A stretch of DNA of 64,000 nt, taken from positions 1 to 64,000 of the forward strand of contig NZ_CADIKF010000030.1 in the NCBI RefSeq assembly GCF_902859875.1. Direction: 5' to 3'. The stretch is from Paraburkholderia solisilvae. Lineage in GTDB: Bacteria; Pseudomonadota; Gammaproteobacteria; Burkholderiales; Burkholderiaceae. Both the position numbers and the translations under genes were made by a program. Below, piece by piece: positions 41,936 through 50,990 of this stretch (its first letter is position 1; the number at the start of each line of letters is the position of its first letter). The notes beneath the pieces are model-generated. The model was not told where the DNA came from, made no database searches, and was given only the letters and a program-made list of their open reading frames with translations.

Positions 41936-43717
41936 ATGGCATTCACGACCCGTCCCGAACTGATCGGGACCTTCGGCATGGCCGCTTCGACGCACTGGCT
42001 CGCGACGGCGTCCGCGATGGCGGTGCTCGAAAAAGGCGGCAGTGCGTTCGATGCGGCGGCGGCAGCAGGCTTTGTATTGCAGATCGTCGAGCCGCATCTG
42101 AACGGTCCGGGCGGCGAGGTGCCGGTGGTGTTCTACAGCGCGCGCGAGAAGCGCGTGCGGGTGCTGTGCGGGCAAGGCGTCACGCCGGCCACGATGACCA
42201 TCGAACGGATGCGCGGGATGGGGCTCGACGTGATGCCCGGCACCGGCTTGCTGCCCGCGGTCGTGCCGGGCGCGTTCGGCGCGTGGATGACGATGCTGCG
42301 CGACTACGGTCAACTGCCGTTGGGCGATGTGCTCAGCTATGCGATCGGCTACGCGGAAAACGGTTATCCGGTCGTGCCGCGCATGGCGGCGTCGATTCTC
42401 GCGGTCAAGGACTTCTTCATGCGCGAGTGGCCGACGTCCGTGCAGCAATGGCTGCGCAACGGCGACGCGCCGCAGCCGAACCAGCTGTTCCGCAATCCGT
42501 CGATCGCGGCAACTTACCGCCGCATTCTGGAAGAGGCCGGCACCGGCGAACGTGCCGCACAATGCGAGCGCGCGTGCGACGCGTTCTATCGAGGTTTCGT
42601 GGCGGACGCAATCGACCGTTATTTCCGTTCCACTGCGGTGCTCGACACCTCGGGCCGGCGCAATCAGGGCCTGCTCACCGGCGACGATCTCGCGCGCTGG
42701 AGGCCCGCTTACGAGACGCCGGTGTCGTACGATTACGCCGGCTTTACCGTGCACAAGACCGGCCCTTGGGGACAGGGTCCGGTGTTCCTGCAGCAGCTCG
42801 CGTTGTTGAAGGGCTTCGACGTCGCGAATATGGATCCGCTCGGTCCCGACTTCGTGCATACGGTCATCGAGTGCGCAAAGCTCGCGTTCGCCGATCGCGA
42901 AGTGTTCTATGGTGATCCGGTGCACGCGCACATCCCGCTCGACGTCTTGCTCTCCGACCGTTACAACGATGCGCGCCGTCGACTGATCGACCCCGCGCGC
43001 GCATCGCTCGAATTCCGGCCCGGCGAACTGGGCGACAGCCGTCTGCGCGCGGCGACGATCGTCGCGAACGCGGGGCGGCGGCAGTCGGGCGGCTCCGGCC
43101 AGGGCGAGCCGACGTTCGCGCCGCTGCCGGAGTTGCGCGGCGATACGGTGCACCTCGATATCGTCGACCGGTGGGGAAACATGGTGTCGGCGACGCCGTC
43201 GGGCGGCTGGCTGCAGGCGTCGCCGGCGGTGCCGTGTCTCGGCTTCAACGTCACGACACGCGCGCAGATGTTCTGGATGGTGGAGGGCCTGCCGTCGTCG
43301 CTCGGGCCCGGCCGCCGGCCGCGCACGACGCTGTCGCCGACGCTTGTCACGCGCGACGGTCTGCCGTACGCGGCCTTCGGTTCGCCGGGCGGCGACCAGC
43401 AGGACCAATGGTCGCTGCAACTGTTCCTGAGGCACGTGCATGCGGGCATGAATCTGCAGGCCGCGATCGATGCGCCGTCGTTCCAGACCGCGCATTTCCC
43501 GGACTCGTTCTATCCGCGTGCGATGCACCCCGGCCAGATATCCGCCGAAGCGCGTTTCCCGGAGAGCACGCTGGCGGAACTGCGTGCCAGAGGGCACGAC
43601 CTCACGGTCGCCGAACCGTGGGCGTTGGGACGGGTCTGCGCGGTGAGTCTGCGCGACGGGCTGATGCGCGGCGCCGCGACGCCGCGCCAGATGCAGGCGT
43701 ATGCGATCGGCCGCTAG
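41936..43717 (+). CDS. Gamma-glutamyltransferase family protein (GGT 1)
   Basis: 593 aa. Ntn-hydrolase of the GGT family. The N-terminal block ASTHWLATASAMAVLEKGGSAFDAAAAAGFVL and LNGPGGEVPVV are typical. The autoprocessing nucleophile is predicted to be Thr404 in the GDTVHLDIVD segment. Downstream GNMVSATPSGG and the RRPRTTLSPTLV and FGSPGGDQQDQW blocks complete the active site. There is no Sec signal, unlike the periplasmic E. coli Ggt, so it probably acts in the cytoplasm on an imported compound. First gene of an operon with an MFS transporter and a GAF protein under the divergent FadR-type regulator. Confidence 0.9.
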   Translation: MAFTTRPELIGTFGMAASTHWLATASAMAVLEKGGSAFDAAAAAGFVLQIVEPHLNGPGGEVPVVFYSAREKRVRVLCGQGVTPATMTIERMRGMGLDVMPGTGLLPAVVPGAFGAWMTMLRDYGQLPLGDVLSYAIGYAENGYPVVPRMAASILAVKDFFMREWPTSVQQWLRNGDAPQPNQLFRNPSIAATYRRILEEAGTGERAAQCERACDAFYRGFVADAIDRYFRSTAVLDTSGRRNQGLLTGDDLARWRPAYETPVSYDYAGFTVHKTGPWGQGPVFLQQLALLKGFDVANMDPLGPDFVHTVIECAKLAFADREVFYGDPVHAHIPLDVLLSDRYNDARRRLIDPARASLEFRPGELGDSRLRAATIVANAGRRQSGGSGQGEPTFAPLPELRGDTVHLDIVDRWGNMVSATPSGGWLQASPAVPCLGFNVTTRAQMFWMVEGLPSSLGPGRRPRTTLSPTLVTRDGLPYAAFGSPGGDQQDQWSLQLFLRHVHAGMNLQAAIDAPSFQTAHFPDSFYPRAMHPGQISAEARFPESTLAELRARGHDLTVAEPWALGRVCAVSLRDGLMRGAATPRQMQAYAIGR

Positions 43718-43745
43718 GGTCGAGTTTGAAGATTGAAGAAAGGGG

Positions 43746-43765
43746 AAGGCCTGGAGGTAGGCCTT
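43746..43765 (+). other. Intercistronic hairpin with GGAGGT in the loop
   Basis: AAGGCCT (43746-43752), loop GGAGGT, AGGCCTT (43759-43765), then AAAAAG. It lies between GGT 1 and the MFS gene, 29 bases before the MFS ATG. The loop is a perfect Shine-Dalgarno but too far from the start to serve it directly. A role in mRNA stability or partial termination is possible. Confidence 0.5.
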
Positions 43766-43793
43766 AAAAAGCAGGCTTATAAGGGGCAGGCTC

Positions 43794-45206
43794 ATGTCAA
43801 TTGTTGCGGCTCGACTCGAGCGCTTACCGCTGTCGGGCTTTCATCGAAAACTGCTCATCATCGGCGGACTCGGCTATCTGTTCGACGGACTCGACTCGTC
43901 GTCGCTCGCGTTCCTGCTGCCGATCGTCGGCAAGCTGTGGCATCTGGGCAGCGTACAGACCGGACTGGTCGCGAGCAGCACGTATATCGGCTACTTCTTC
44001 GGCGCGTTCGTGTCCGGCGTGAGCGCGGATGTGATCGGCCGGCGCCGCATCATGATGAGCGCGCTGTCAATCTACTGCGTCGCGTCGTTCGCGAGCGGCC
44101 TCGTCGACGACTGGCATGCGTTCTTTGCGCTGCGGATGGTCGCGGGCTTCGGCTCGGGCGCCGAGGCGGTGGTGATCGCGCCGTTTCTCGCGGAGTTCGT
44201 GCCGCGCCGCTATCGCGGCGTATTCTGCGGCGCGCTGATCGGCTTCATGTCGTTCGGCTATCTGGCGTCGTCGGTGCTCGGCTTTACGGTGGTGCGCAAC
44301 TTCGACGACGGTTGGCGCTATGTCGCGATGCTCACTGCGCTGCCCGTCGTGATGCTGTTGTGGTGGCGCCGGGCGCTGCCCGAATCGCCGCGCTGGCTCG
44401 AGAGCCGCGGACGGATGCGCGAAGCCGACGAGATCGTGACAAGCGTCGAGGACGGTTATATCAAGCGCGGCATGACGCTCGCGCCGGTGCGCGCGATGGT
44501 GCTGGACGGCGCGCCCGCGCCGCGGCGCGGCGGCGCGCTCGACAATATCGCCGCGCTCTGGTCGACGCGCCTCGCGGGCGTCACTGCGATCAGCTGGGCG
44601 ATGTGGTTTTCCGTCGCGTTCGCGTACTACTCGTTTTTCTCGTGGATTCCGAGTCTGCTCGTCAAGCAGGGTTTGTCGATCACGCAAAGCTTCGGTTACT
44701 CGATGGCGATCTACGCGTCGCAGATTCCCGGCTATTTCTCGGCCGCCTATCTGAACGAGCGGCTCGGGCGTAAAGCGGTGGTGTCGTCGTATATGCTGCT
44801 CGCCGCGGTCGCGGCGGCGTGTCTCGCGCTTGCACACGCGGAGATCGAGGTCATGGCCGCCGGCATGTGCCTGTCGTTCTTTATGAACGGCGCGTTCGCC
44901 GGCGTCTATGCGTACACCCCCGAGATCTTTCCGACCGCGGTGCGCACGACGGGCGTCGGCTCGTCGTCGTCGTTCGGGCGAATCGGCTCGGTCAGCGCGC
45001 CGATTCTGGTCGGCTTCGTGTATCCGGCGTTCGGCTTTATCGGCGTGTTCGGCATAACGACCACGGTGCTCGTGGTCGGCGCGGCGATCGTGTTGTTCCT
45101 CGGCATCGAAACGCGCAACCGCTCGCTCGAAGACATCGAAAGGCAGGAACTGGCCGCGCGGCCGGACCTCGATGCGTTACGCGGTTCGTCGCGCATGCAT
45201 GGCTGA
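43794..45206 (+). CDS. MFS transporter (sugar porter/aromatic acid-type)
   Basis: 470 aa with twelve predicted membrane segments. The loop 2-3 signature is GVSADVIGRRRIMM, and the motif after TM6 is RRALPESPRWLESRGRMREADEIV, typical of the sugar porter/AAHS-like groups. A second half repeat GYFSAAYLNERLGRKAVV follows, then YTPEIFPTAVRTTGVG near TM10-11. AAGGGGCAGG precedes the ATG. It probably imports the substrate hydrolysed by the upstream GGT; its identity is unknown. The stop overlaps the start of the GAF gene. Confidence 0.9.
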   Translation: MSIVAARLERLPLSGFHRKLLIIGGLGYLFDGLDSSSLAFLLPIVGKLWHLGSVQTGLVASSTYIGYFFGAFVSGVSADVIGRRRIMMSALSIYCVASFASGLVDDWHAFFALRMVAGFGSGAEAVVIAPFLAEFVPRRYRGVFCGALIGFMSFGYLASSVLGFTVVRNFDDGWRYVAMLTALPVVMLLWWRRALPESPRWLESRGRMREADEIVTSVEDGYIKRGMTLAPVRAMVLDGAPAPRRGGALDNIAALWSTRLAGVTAISWAMWFSVAFAYYSFFSWIPSLLVKQGLSITQSFGYSMAIYASQIPGYFSAAYLNERLGRKAVVSSYMLLAAVAAACLALAHAEIEVMAAGMCLSFFMNGAFAGVYAYTPEIFPTAVRTTGVGSSSSFGRIGSVSAPILVGFVYPAFGFIGVFGITTTVLVVGAAIVLFLGIETRNRSLEDIERQELAARPDLDALRGSSRMHG

Positions 45207-45780
45207 TGGCGCTCACCCGGAACGCTTCGACATGCAAGCTGAACCCCGCCCGCTCGAACTGACCGACCTGTCGCGGCTCGTGCACGCGCTGCGCGCCGCG
45301 GGCCAGCCCGACGCGATTTTTCGCGAGGTCTATGCGCTCGCCTGCGTGAGCCCGGGCTGCAAGCTCTTCACGATCATGTCGTTCGACGAGGAACGCTATG
45401 AAGTCGAACGGCTGTACACGAATATGCCGACCGTGTATCCGCTGGGCGGACGCAAGAAGAAGCGTGGCAGCGCATGGGCCGAACACACGCTTGAACAGCT
45501 CAAGCCGTTTCGCGCAACCGACCCGGCCGGCATTCGCGCGGCGTTCGACGATCATGCGGTGATCACCGGCATGGGGCTCGGCTCGATCCTGAATATTCCG
45601 GTCGCGTATGACGGGCGATGCATCGGGACGATGAACCTGACGCACGTCGAAGGCTGGTACACACAAGCGCACGAGGCAAGCGCGCTGCTGCTCGCGTCGT
45701 TCCTCGCCGCGCCGCTCGCGCTCTATCAGCGCTGCGCAAAAGCCAAAGCAGCGCCGCGCACGGCGGCCGGCTGCGGGTGA
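45199..45780 (+). CDS. GAF domain protein
   Basis: 193 aa from the ATG at 45199, which overlaps the MFS stop by eight bases (a second ATG is at 45232). The single GAF-like domain runs from ~25 to 180: LSRLVHALRAAGQPDAIFREVYALACVSPGCKLFTIMSF, AFDDHAVITGMGLGSILNIPVAYDGRCIGTMNLTHVEGWY. There is no DNA-binding or catalytic output domain. It may sense the transported compound or be a small enzyme of the fRMsr-like/GAF type. The overlap implies translational coupling with the transporter. Confidence 0.82.
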   Translation: MADGAHPERFDMQAEPRPLELTDLSRLVHALRAAGQPDAIFREVYALACVSPGCKLFTIMSFDEERYEVERLYTNMPTVYPLGGRKKKRGSAWAEHTLEQLKPFRATDPAGIRAAFDDHAVITGMGLGSILNIPVAYDGRCIGTMNLTHVEGWYTQAHEASALLLASFLAAPLALYQRCAKAKAAPRTAAGCG

Positions 45781-46102
45781 TCGGCACGCGCCAGGTGCGC
45801 CGCCGCGCCGCGCTACACGAGCGCGCCCTCGCTGAACCGCACAGCGAGCTTCAAACGTAGATCTCGACCTGCGAACCGGACGGCTTGAACGTGCCGGCGC
45901 ATGACGCGCGGGCGCTCGCTCACGCTTCCGGAACGTTTACGATCGCCTTAATAATTCCTTCGCGTTCTGATCGGCTGGCGCGTACGGAAATCGAACCACC
46001 GTCAGCACGAATCATGTCGCACTGGCAGAATGCGGCTCTTGCAGCCATGCGAAGTCGCTTCGCATCGCCGCTCCCCGCAATCGAAAATCTCCAGACACAT
46101 CA
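45781..46102. other. Gene-free region upstream of the EmrB-type gene
   Basis: 322 bases. No intact gene. It presumably carries the promoter of the MFS exporter gene; an AT-richer patch (CGCCTTAATAATTCCTTCG) is near 45945. No operator was recognised. Confidence 0.45.
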
Positions 46103-47587
46103 ATGGCCGAATCACGCAATTCCGGACGTGCGCTCGTCATCGCGGCGGTCATGGCTTCGATGTCCATGATCGCGATCGAAATGACGATCGTCTCCACCGC
46201 GATGCCGCAGATCGCCACGCAACTCGGCGGCCTGAGCCTGTACAGCTGGGTGTTCTCGTCGTTTCTGCTGGCGCAGACCGCGATGACGGTCGTGTTCGGC
46301 AAGCTCGCCGACCTGTTCGGGCGCAAGCCGGTGATGCTCGCCGGCATCGCGATCTTCCTCGCGGGCTCGGTGCTCGCCGGCTTCGCGTGGTCGATGCCCG
46401 TGCTGATCGCGTTCCGGCTGATCCAGGGCATCGGCGCGGGCGCGATCCAGCCGGTCGCGATGACGATCGTCGGCGATCTCTATCCGGCGCACGAACGCGG
46501 CAAGGTGCAGGGCTATCTCGCGAGCGTATGGGCGATCTCGGCGGTGGTCGGGCCGATGGTCGGCGGTTTCATCATTCATGCGCTGTCGTGGGCGTGGATC
46601 TTCTGGATGAATGTGCCGATCGGGCTCGCAGCGGCGGCGGGCTTTGTCGCGTTCCTGCATGAACAGCCGGGGCGGCGGCGTCCGTCGATCGATATCGCCG
46701 GCGCGGCGCTTTTCACCGTCGCGGTCGCGGCGCTGATGATCGCGTTGACAGATATCGGCGCGTCCGCAGATACACATGCGCTCTATGCGGGCGCGGTGTG
46801 CGTGGTGGCGGCCGTGCTCTTCGTCCTCCAGGAGCGGCGCGCGGCCGAACCGATGATTTCATTCGCGCTATGGAGCCGCCGGCCGATCGCCGCGACCAAC
46901 GCGTCGACGCTTCTGACCGGCATGGTGCTGATGGGCGTGACGACCTTTCTGCCGATCTACGTGCAAGGCGTGCTGCAGCGTTCGCCGGTGGTCGCCGGGA
47001 TGGCGCTGACCATGATGATGGTCGGCTGGCCGGTCGGCGCGACGCTTTCCGCGCGCCTGTTCCGGCGCTTCAACCTGCGTTCGATTCTGGTGGTGGGCAG
47101 CGTGTTCATTCCGGCCGGCGCCGCGGTGTTCGCGCTGATGCGCGTGGATAGCGCGCCGTTGACCGCCGGCTTCGGCTCGCTGGTGATGGGCTTCGGCATG
47201 GGGCTTGCCGCGACGGCCGCGCTGGTGCTGATTCAGGAGCTTGTCGAGACCGGCCAGCGCGGCAGCGCGACCGCATCGAACCTGTTCGCGCGCAATCTGG
47301 GCAGCACGCTCGGCGCCACGGTGTTCGGCGCGGTATTCAACTTCGGGCTCGCGCATGCGAAGGCGATCGGCGCGGTGACGCCGGAGCAGTTGCGCGGCTT
47401 GCTCGACGCGTCCGCGAACAAGCTCGCCGGCGGCAACGAGGCCTTGCGGACCGCGTTGCAGCAGTCGCTGCATCTGACCTTTGCGATGGTGCTCGTGGTG
47501 TCGGTCGCGTTGCTGCTGCTCGCGATGCTGGTGCCGGCGGTAGTGATCCGGCGCGCGCATGAAGTGACGACGCCGGTCGCGCACTGA
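46103..47587 (+). CDS. EmrB/QacA-type MFS drug exporter
   Basis: 494 aa, about 14 membrane segments. TM1 has the DHA2-type acidic pattern (IAIEMTIVSTAMPQIATQLGG). Motif A is GKLADLFGRKPVMLAG and motif C-like SAVVGPMVGGFIIHALSWAWIFWMNVPIG, the DHA2 hallmark. It should export hydrophobic or cationic compounds by proton antiport. No EmrA-type adaptor or TetR regulator is adjacent; the flanking LysR gene is convergent. Substrate unknown. Confidence 0.92.
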   Translation: MAESRNSGRALVIAAVMASMSMIAIEMTIVSTAMPQIATQLGGLSLYSWVFSSFLLAQTAMTVVFGKLADLFGRKPVMLAGIAIFLAGSVLAGFAWSMPVLIAFRLIQGIGAGAIQPVAMTIVGDLYPAHERGKVQGYLASVWAISAVVGPMVGGFIIHALSWAWIFWMNVPIGLAAAAGFVAFLHEQPGRRRPSIDIAGAALFTVAVAALMIALTDIGASADTHALYAGAVCVVAAVLFVLQERRAAEPMISFALWSRRPIAATNASTLLTGMVLMGVTTFLPIYVQGVLQRSPVVAGMALTMMMVGWPVGATLSARLFRRFNLRSILVVGSVFIPAGAAVFALMRVDSAPLTAGFGSLVMGFGMGLAATAALVLIQELVETGQRGSATASNLFARNLGSTLGATVFGAVFNFGLAHAKAIGAVTPEQLRGLLDASANKLAGGNEALRTALQQSLHLTFAMVLVVSVALLLLAMLVPAVVIRRAHEVTTPVAH

Positions 47588-47645
47588 AGCTTCGCGCGCG
47601 CAACCGCCCGAGCCGCGCCGTGCGCGTGCTGATTGCCGCGCGCGG

Positions 47646-48509
47646 TCAATCGTGCAGCGTATCGATGATCGCCTGGGTGATCCCCGGCCGGTCATACGAC
47701 GCGCGCTGAATCATCCCGACGGTGCGCAGCAGCGGCGGATGGGCAATCGACAGCACGCGCAGCGACGGATCGTTGCGCCAGTTGCCCCGGTGCAGCAGCG
47801 GCAGCACCGCGACGCCGACGTTCTCGCGCACGAGCGCGACGATCGTCTCGATCGAGTTGAGTTCGAGGTATTCGTTCACGGTCAGGCCGGCCTTCTGCAG
47901 CGCCTGCTCGACGACGCGCCCGGTGCGCACGCGCCGGTCGAAGCGCAGAAAGCCGTGACTGCGCAGAATGCGCTGCGGGTCGTTGTCGGCAATCTCGCGG
48001 CTCACGATCAGCATCAGCGGTTCGCTGTACAGCGTGGTCCATTTGAGCGTGTCGGGCAGCGTCGCGTCCGCGCGCGCCACCACCGCGGCGATATCGACGT
48101 CGCCCGCTTCGACCAGCGCCGCGAGTTCGTCCGAGCGCGCGGAGAGCAGCCGCACGTCGAGTTGCGGATGCGCGGTCTTCAGGCGCGCGACCACCAGCGA
48201 CAGCGCGCCGATCACCGACACCACCGCGCCGATCGTCAGCGGCCCGACCATCGAGTCGGCGGGGTTCGCGTCGAGTTCGTCGAGCAGATCGAGAATCTGC
48301 TCGACCTTCGGCCAGATCTGCTGGCCGTCGCGGCTCAGCACCACCTGCCGCCCGCTGCGGTCGAACAGCTGCCGGCCGAGCGCCTGTTCGAGGCCGCGCA
48401 TCTGCAGGCTCACGGCGGCTTGCGTCAGCGCGACCTTCCCGGCCGCGGCCGCGAACGACCCGGTGCGCGCGACCGCCCGGAAGGTCTTCAACATTCTTAG
48501 CGTGGGCAT
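47646..48509 (-). CDS. LysR-type transcriptional regulator
   Basis: 287 aa from the ATG at 48509 (a TTG 33 bases upstream is less likely). N-terminal winged helix: PTLRMLKTFRAVARTGSFAAAAGKVALTQAAVSLQMRGLEQALGRQLFDRSGRQVVLS. A LysR substrate-binding domain follows (GPLTIGAVVSVIGALSLVVARLKTAHPQLDVRLL; SIETIVALVRENVGVAVLPLL). It is divergent from the peptide/glutathione-type ABC operon and is its likely regulator. The co-inducer is probably the imported compound, but unidentified. Confidence 0.92.
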   Translation of the reverse strand: MPTLRMLKTFRAVARTGSFAAAAGKVALTQAAVSLQMRGLEQALGRQLFDRSGRQVVLSRDGQQIWPKVEQILDLLDELDANPADSMVGPLTIGAVVSVIGALSLVVARLKTAHPQLDVRLLSARSDELAALVEAGDVDIAAVVARADATLPDTLKWTTLYSEPLMLIVSREIADNDPQRILRSHGFLRFDRRVRTGRVVEQALQKAGLTVNEYLELNSIETIVALVRENVGVAVLPLLHRGNWRNDPSLRVLSIAHPPLLRTVGMIQRASYDRPGITQAIIDTLHD

Positions 48510-48543
48510 GGGCTTACTCAAGAAAAACTTATGTATCAGCAAG

Positions 48544-48557
48544 AAATATTAATATTT
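48544..48557. promoter_or_regulatory. AT-rich palindrome in the LysR/ABC divergent region
   Basis: AAATATTAATATTT, perfectly self-complementary, in the 136-base gap between lysR and the first ABC gene. It contains T-N11-A arrangements compatible with a LysR-type binding site. It is the only AT-rich patch in the gap. Confidence 0.5.
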
Positions 48558-48645
48558 TCTGTCTTGTCTCGCACCCCATAATCGTCGCTTCAATCGACGC
48601 TTCATAGCGTGTCGAGGACGACCAGCCCGTGGGGAGTGTCACAGC

Positions 48646-49689
48646 ATGAGCGACGCCGAGCGCCGACCGGTACTCGAGGTCAGCGGCTTTTCATTGAAGT
48701 TTTCGCGCTCGGCCGCGATGCCGAATCTCGTCGACAACGTGTCGTTCGCGGTCGGCAGCGGCGAAACGTTATGCATTGTCGGCGAGTCCGGTTGCGGCAA
48801 GAGCGTGACCTCGCTCGCGCTGATGGGGCTGCTCGCCAGCCCGCCCGCGCAACGCGTGTCGGGCACCGCACGCTTCGACGGCGAAGATCTTTTCACGCTT
48901 TCCGAGCGCGAACTGGCCGATATTCGCGGCAACCGGCTGTCGATGATCTTTCAGGAGCCGATGACCTCGCTCAATCCGGCCTTCACCGTCGGCGAACAGA
49001 TCGGCGAAAGCATCCGCCGGCATCGCGGCGTCGATCGCGCAGAGGCACGCGCACAGGCGCTCGAGATGCTGCGGCTGGTGCGCATTCCGGCGCCGGAAAC
49101 GCGCCTCGATGCGTATCCGCATCAACTATCGGGCGGCATGCGGCAACGCGTGATGATCGCGATGGCGCTCGCCAATCGGCCGCGCCTCCTGATCGCCGAC
49201 GAACCCACCACCGCGCTCGACGTGACGATCCAGGCGCAGGTGCTCGCGCTGATCAAGAACCTGCAGGCCGAGACGGGCACCGCGATGGTGCTGATCACAC
49301 ATGACCTGGGCGTCGTCGCGGAGGTCGCGGATCACGTCGCGGTGATGTACGCGGGGCGCATCGTGGAATACGGCACGGTTGCCGATCTGTTCGACGACCC
49401 TCAGCATCCGTACACGATCGGCCTGATGGGCGCGATTCCGTCGACCGGCAAACGCGAAGGGTCGCTTGCGACGATTCACGGCTCGGTGCCGTCGGCCGAG
49501 CAGATGCCTGACGGCTGCCGCTTCGCGCCGCGTTGTCCGTTTGCCGAGCAGCGCTGCGTCGACGCGGCGCCGCCCGATCGGCCGATCGCCGGCGCGCATC
49601 GCGTGGCGTGCTGGCTCGCACCGGTCGAGCAATCCTCGCATCGCGGCGGGCAGGTTCAGACGTCGCCGATGCGCCGGGAGGTGGCATGA
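48646..49689 (+). CDS. Peptide/glutathione-type ABC transporter ATPase 1 (DppD/OppD-like)
   Basis: 347 aa. Walker A GESGCGKS at residues 46-53, signature HQLSGGMRQRVMIAMAL, Walker B LLIADEPTTALD, and the C-terminal oligopeptide-ATPase domain DGCRFAPRCPFAEQRC with its conserved Cys residues. It energises import of peptides or related compounds. First gene of a six-gene rightward operon (ATPase, ATPase, binding protein, permease, permease, GGT). Its stop overlaps the second ATPase start (ATGA). Confidence 0.94.
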   Translation: MSDAERRPVLEVSGFSLKFSRSAAMPNLVDNVSFAVGSGETLCIVGESGCGKSVTSLALMGLLASPPAQRVSGTARFDGEDLFTLSERELADIRGNRLSMIFQEPMTSLNPAFTVGEQIGESIRRHRGVDRAEARAQALEMLRLVRIPAPETRLDAYPHQLSGGMRQRVMIAMALANRPRLLIADEPTTALDVTIQAQVLALIKNLQAETGTAMVLITHDLGVVAEVADHVAVMYAGRIVEYGTVADLFDDPQHPYTIGLMGAIPSTGKREGSLATIHGSVPSAEQMPDGCRFAPRCPFAEQRCVDAAPPDRPIAGAHRVACWLAPVEQSSHRGGQVQTSPMRREVA

Positions 49690-50873
49690 GCACGCCGCAG
49701 CCGTCTTCCGCGCAGCCGATGCCGAGCGCAGGCGCGGGCGCCGCGCCGCTCAAACCGGATGCGCCACGCGCGCCGATCATCGAAGCGCGCGCGCTGACGA
49801 AACACTTCGGCGGCGAGCGGCATCTGTTCACGCGCACGCCGGTTGTGTACGCGGTCAACGATGTGTCGTTCTCGGTCGGCGCCGGCGAGACCTTTGCGAT
49901 TGTCGGCGAATCGGGCTGCGGCAAGTCGACCCTCGGGCGGCTGCTGCTGCGCCTGATCGATTCGACGCAAGGCCGCGTGCTGTATCAGGGCAAGGACATC
50001 ACGCATCTGCATGGCGCGCCGATGCAGCGGCTGCGCCGCGACATGCAGCTGATTTTCCAGGACCCGTTCGCGTCGCTGAATCCGGGCATGACGGTCGGGC
50101 AGATCGTCGGCGAACCGGTCGCGCTGCACGGGCTTGCGCGCAACGGCGCCGAACGCCGCGAGCGCGTCGCGCAACTGCTGCGCACGGTCGGCTTGCAGCC
50201 GGCCTATGCGGAGCGCTATCCGCACGAGTTCTCCGGCGGTCAGCGGCAGCGCATCGGCATTGCGCGTGCGCTGGCGGGCGAACCGAAGCTGATTGTCGGC
50301 GACGAGCCGGTGTCGGCGCTCGACGTGTCCGTGCAGGCGCAAGTCATCAACCTGCTCGAGACGCTGAAGCAGGATCTCGGCCTCACGCTGATCATGGTCG
50401 CGCACGATCTCGCGGTGATCCGCCATATGAGCGACCGCGTCGCGGTGATGTATCTCGGCGAGATCGTCGAGCTGGCCGATGTCGATGCGCTATTCGACAC
50501 GCCGCTGCATCCGTACACGCAGGCGCTGCTCGGCGCGATTCCGGTCAGCAGCCCGCACGAGCGGCGCGCGCGGGTTGCGTTGAGCGGCGATCTGCCGAGC
50601 CCGACCGCGCCGCCGCCCGGCTGCCGCTTCCATCCGCGCTGTCCGCATGCGAAGCCGTTGTGCACGCAACAACAGCCGGTGAGCGAAACGCTCGATGGTG
50701 GCCGGCGCGTGGCGTGTCACTTCTGGCGCGAGATCCAGAACGCGGGCGGCGGCGTGCCGCTCGCCGCGCGCGCCAGCACGAAACTCGCTGAACGGCTTGC
50801 GATTTATCGCGAGCGGCAGGCCGCGCAGACCGCTGATGTCGCTCAGGCTGCTCAGGTCGCCGCCGCGGAGTAA
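49686..50873 (+). CDS. Peptide/glutathione-type ABC transporter ATPase 2 (DppF/OppF-like)
   Basis: 395 aa, with an Ala/Pro-rich N-terminal extension of ~30 residues. HFGGERHLFTRTPVVYAVNDVSF is the family N-terminus, followed by Walker A GESGCGKST (from residue 74). The signature is YPHEFSGGQRQRIGIARAL, Walker B IVGDEPVSALD, and the C-terminal PPGCRFHPRCPHAKPLC is the oligopeptide-ATPase Cys motif. It pairs with the first ATPase as a heterodimer. The start is fixed by the four-base overlap with that gene. Confidence 0.94.
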   Translation: MSTPQPSSAQPMPSAGAGAAPLKPDAPRAPIIEARALTKHFGGERHLFTRTPVVYAVNDVSFSVGAGETFAIVGESGCGKSTLGRLLLRLIDSTQGRVLYQGKDITHLHGAPMQRLRRDMQLIFQDPFASLNPGMTVGQIVGEPVALHGLARNGAERRERVAQLLRTVGLQPAYAERYPHEFSGGQRQRIGIARALAGEPKLIVGDEPVSALDVSVQAQVINLLETLKQDLGLTLIMVAHDLAVIRHMSDRVAVMYLGEIVELADVDALFDTPLHPYTQALLGAIPVSSPHERRARVALSGDLPSPTAPPPGCRFHPRCPHAKPLCTQQQPVSETLDGGRRVACHFWREIQNAGGGVPLAARASTKLAERLAIYRERQAAQTADVAQAAQVAAAE

Positions 50874-50990
50874 TGGGGATGGACGAACGCGTGAACCCTG
50901 CGGCTGGACATATCGGGAACCCGCGTGCCGCAACCTCTTGCATCACATCGCCTGATTGAAATTGAACTGGAAAAGAAAAGGAAAGACCGC

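Noticed and set aside
45850..45930. Minus-strand C-terminal-like fragment ending KPSGSQVEIYV
   Set aside because: Only about 25 codons without a start and with a stop just upstream; too little to call a pseudogene.
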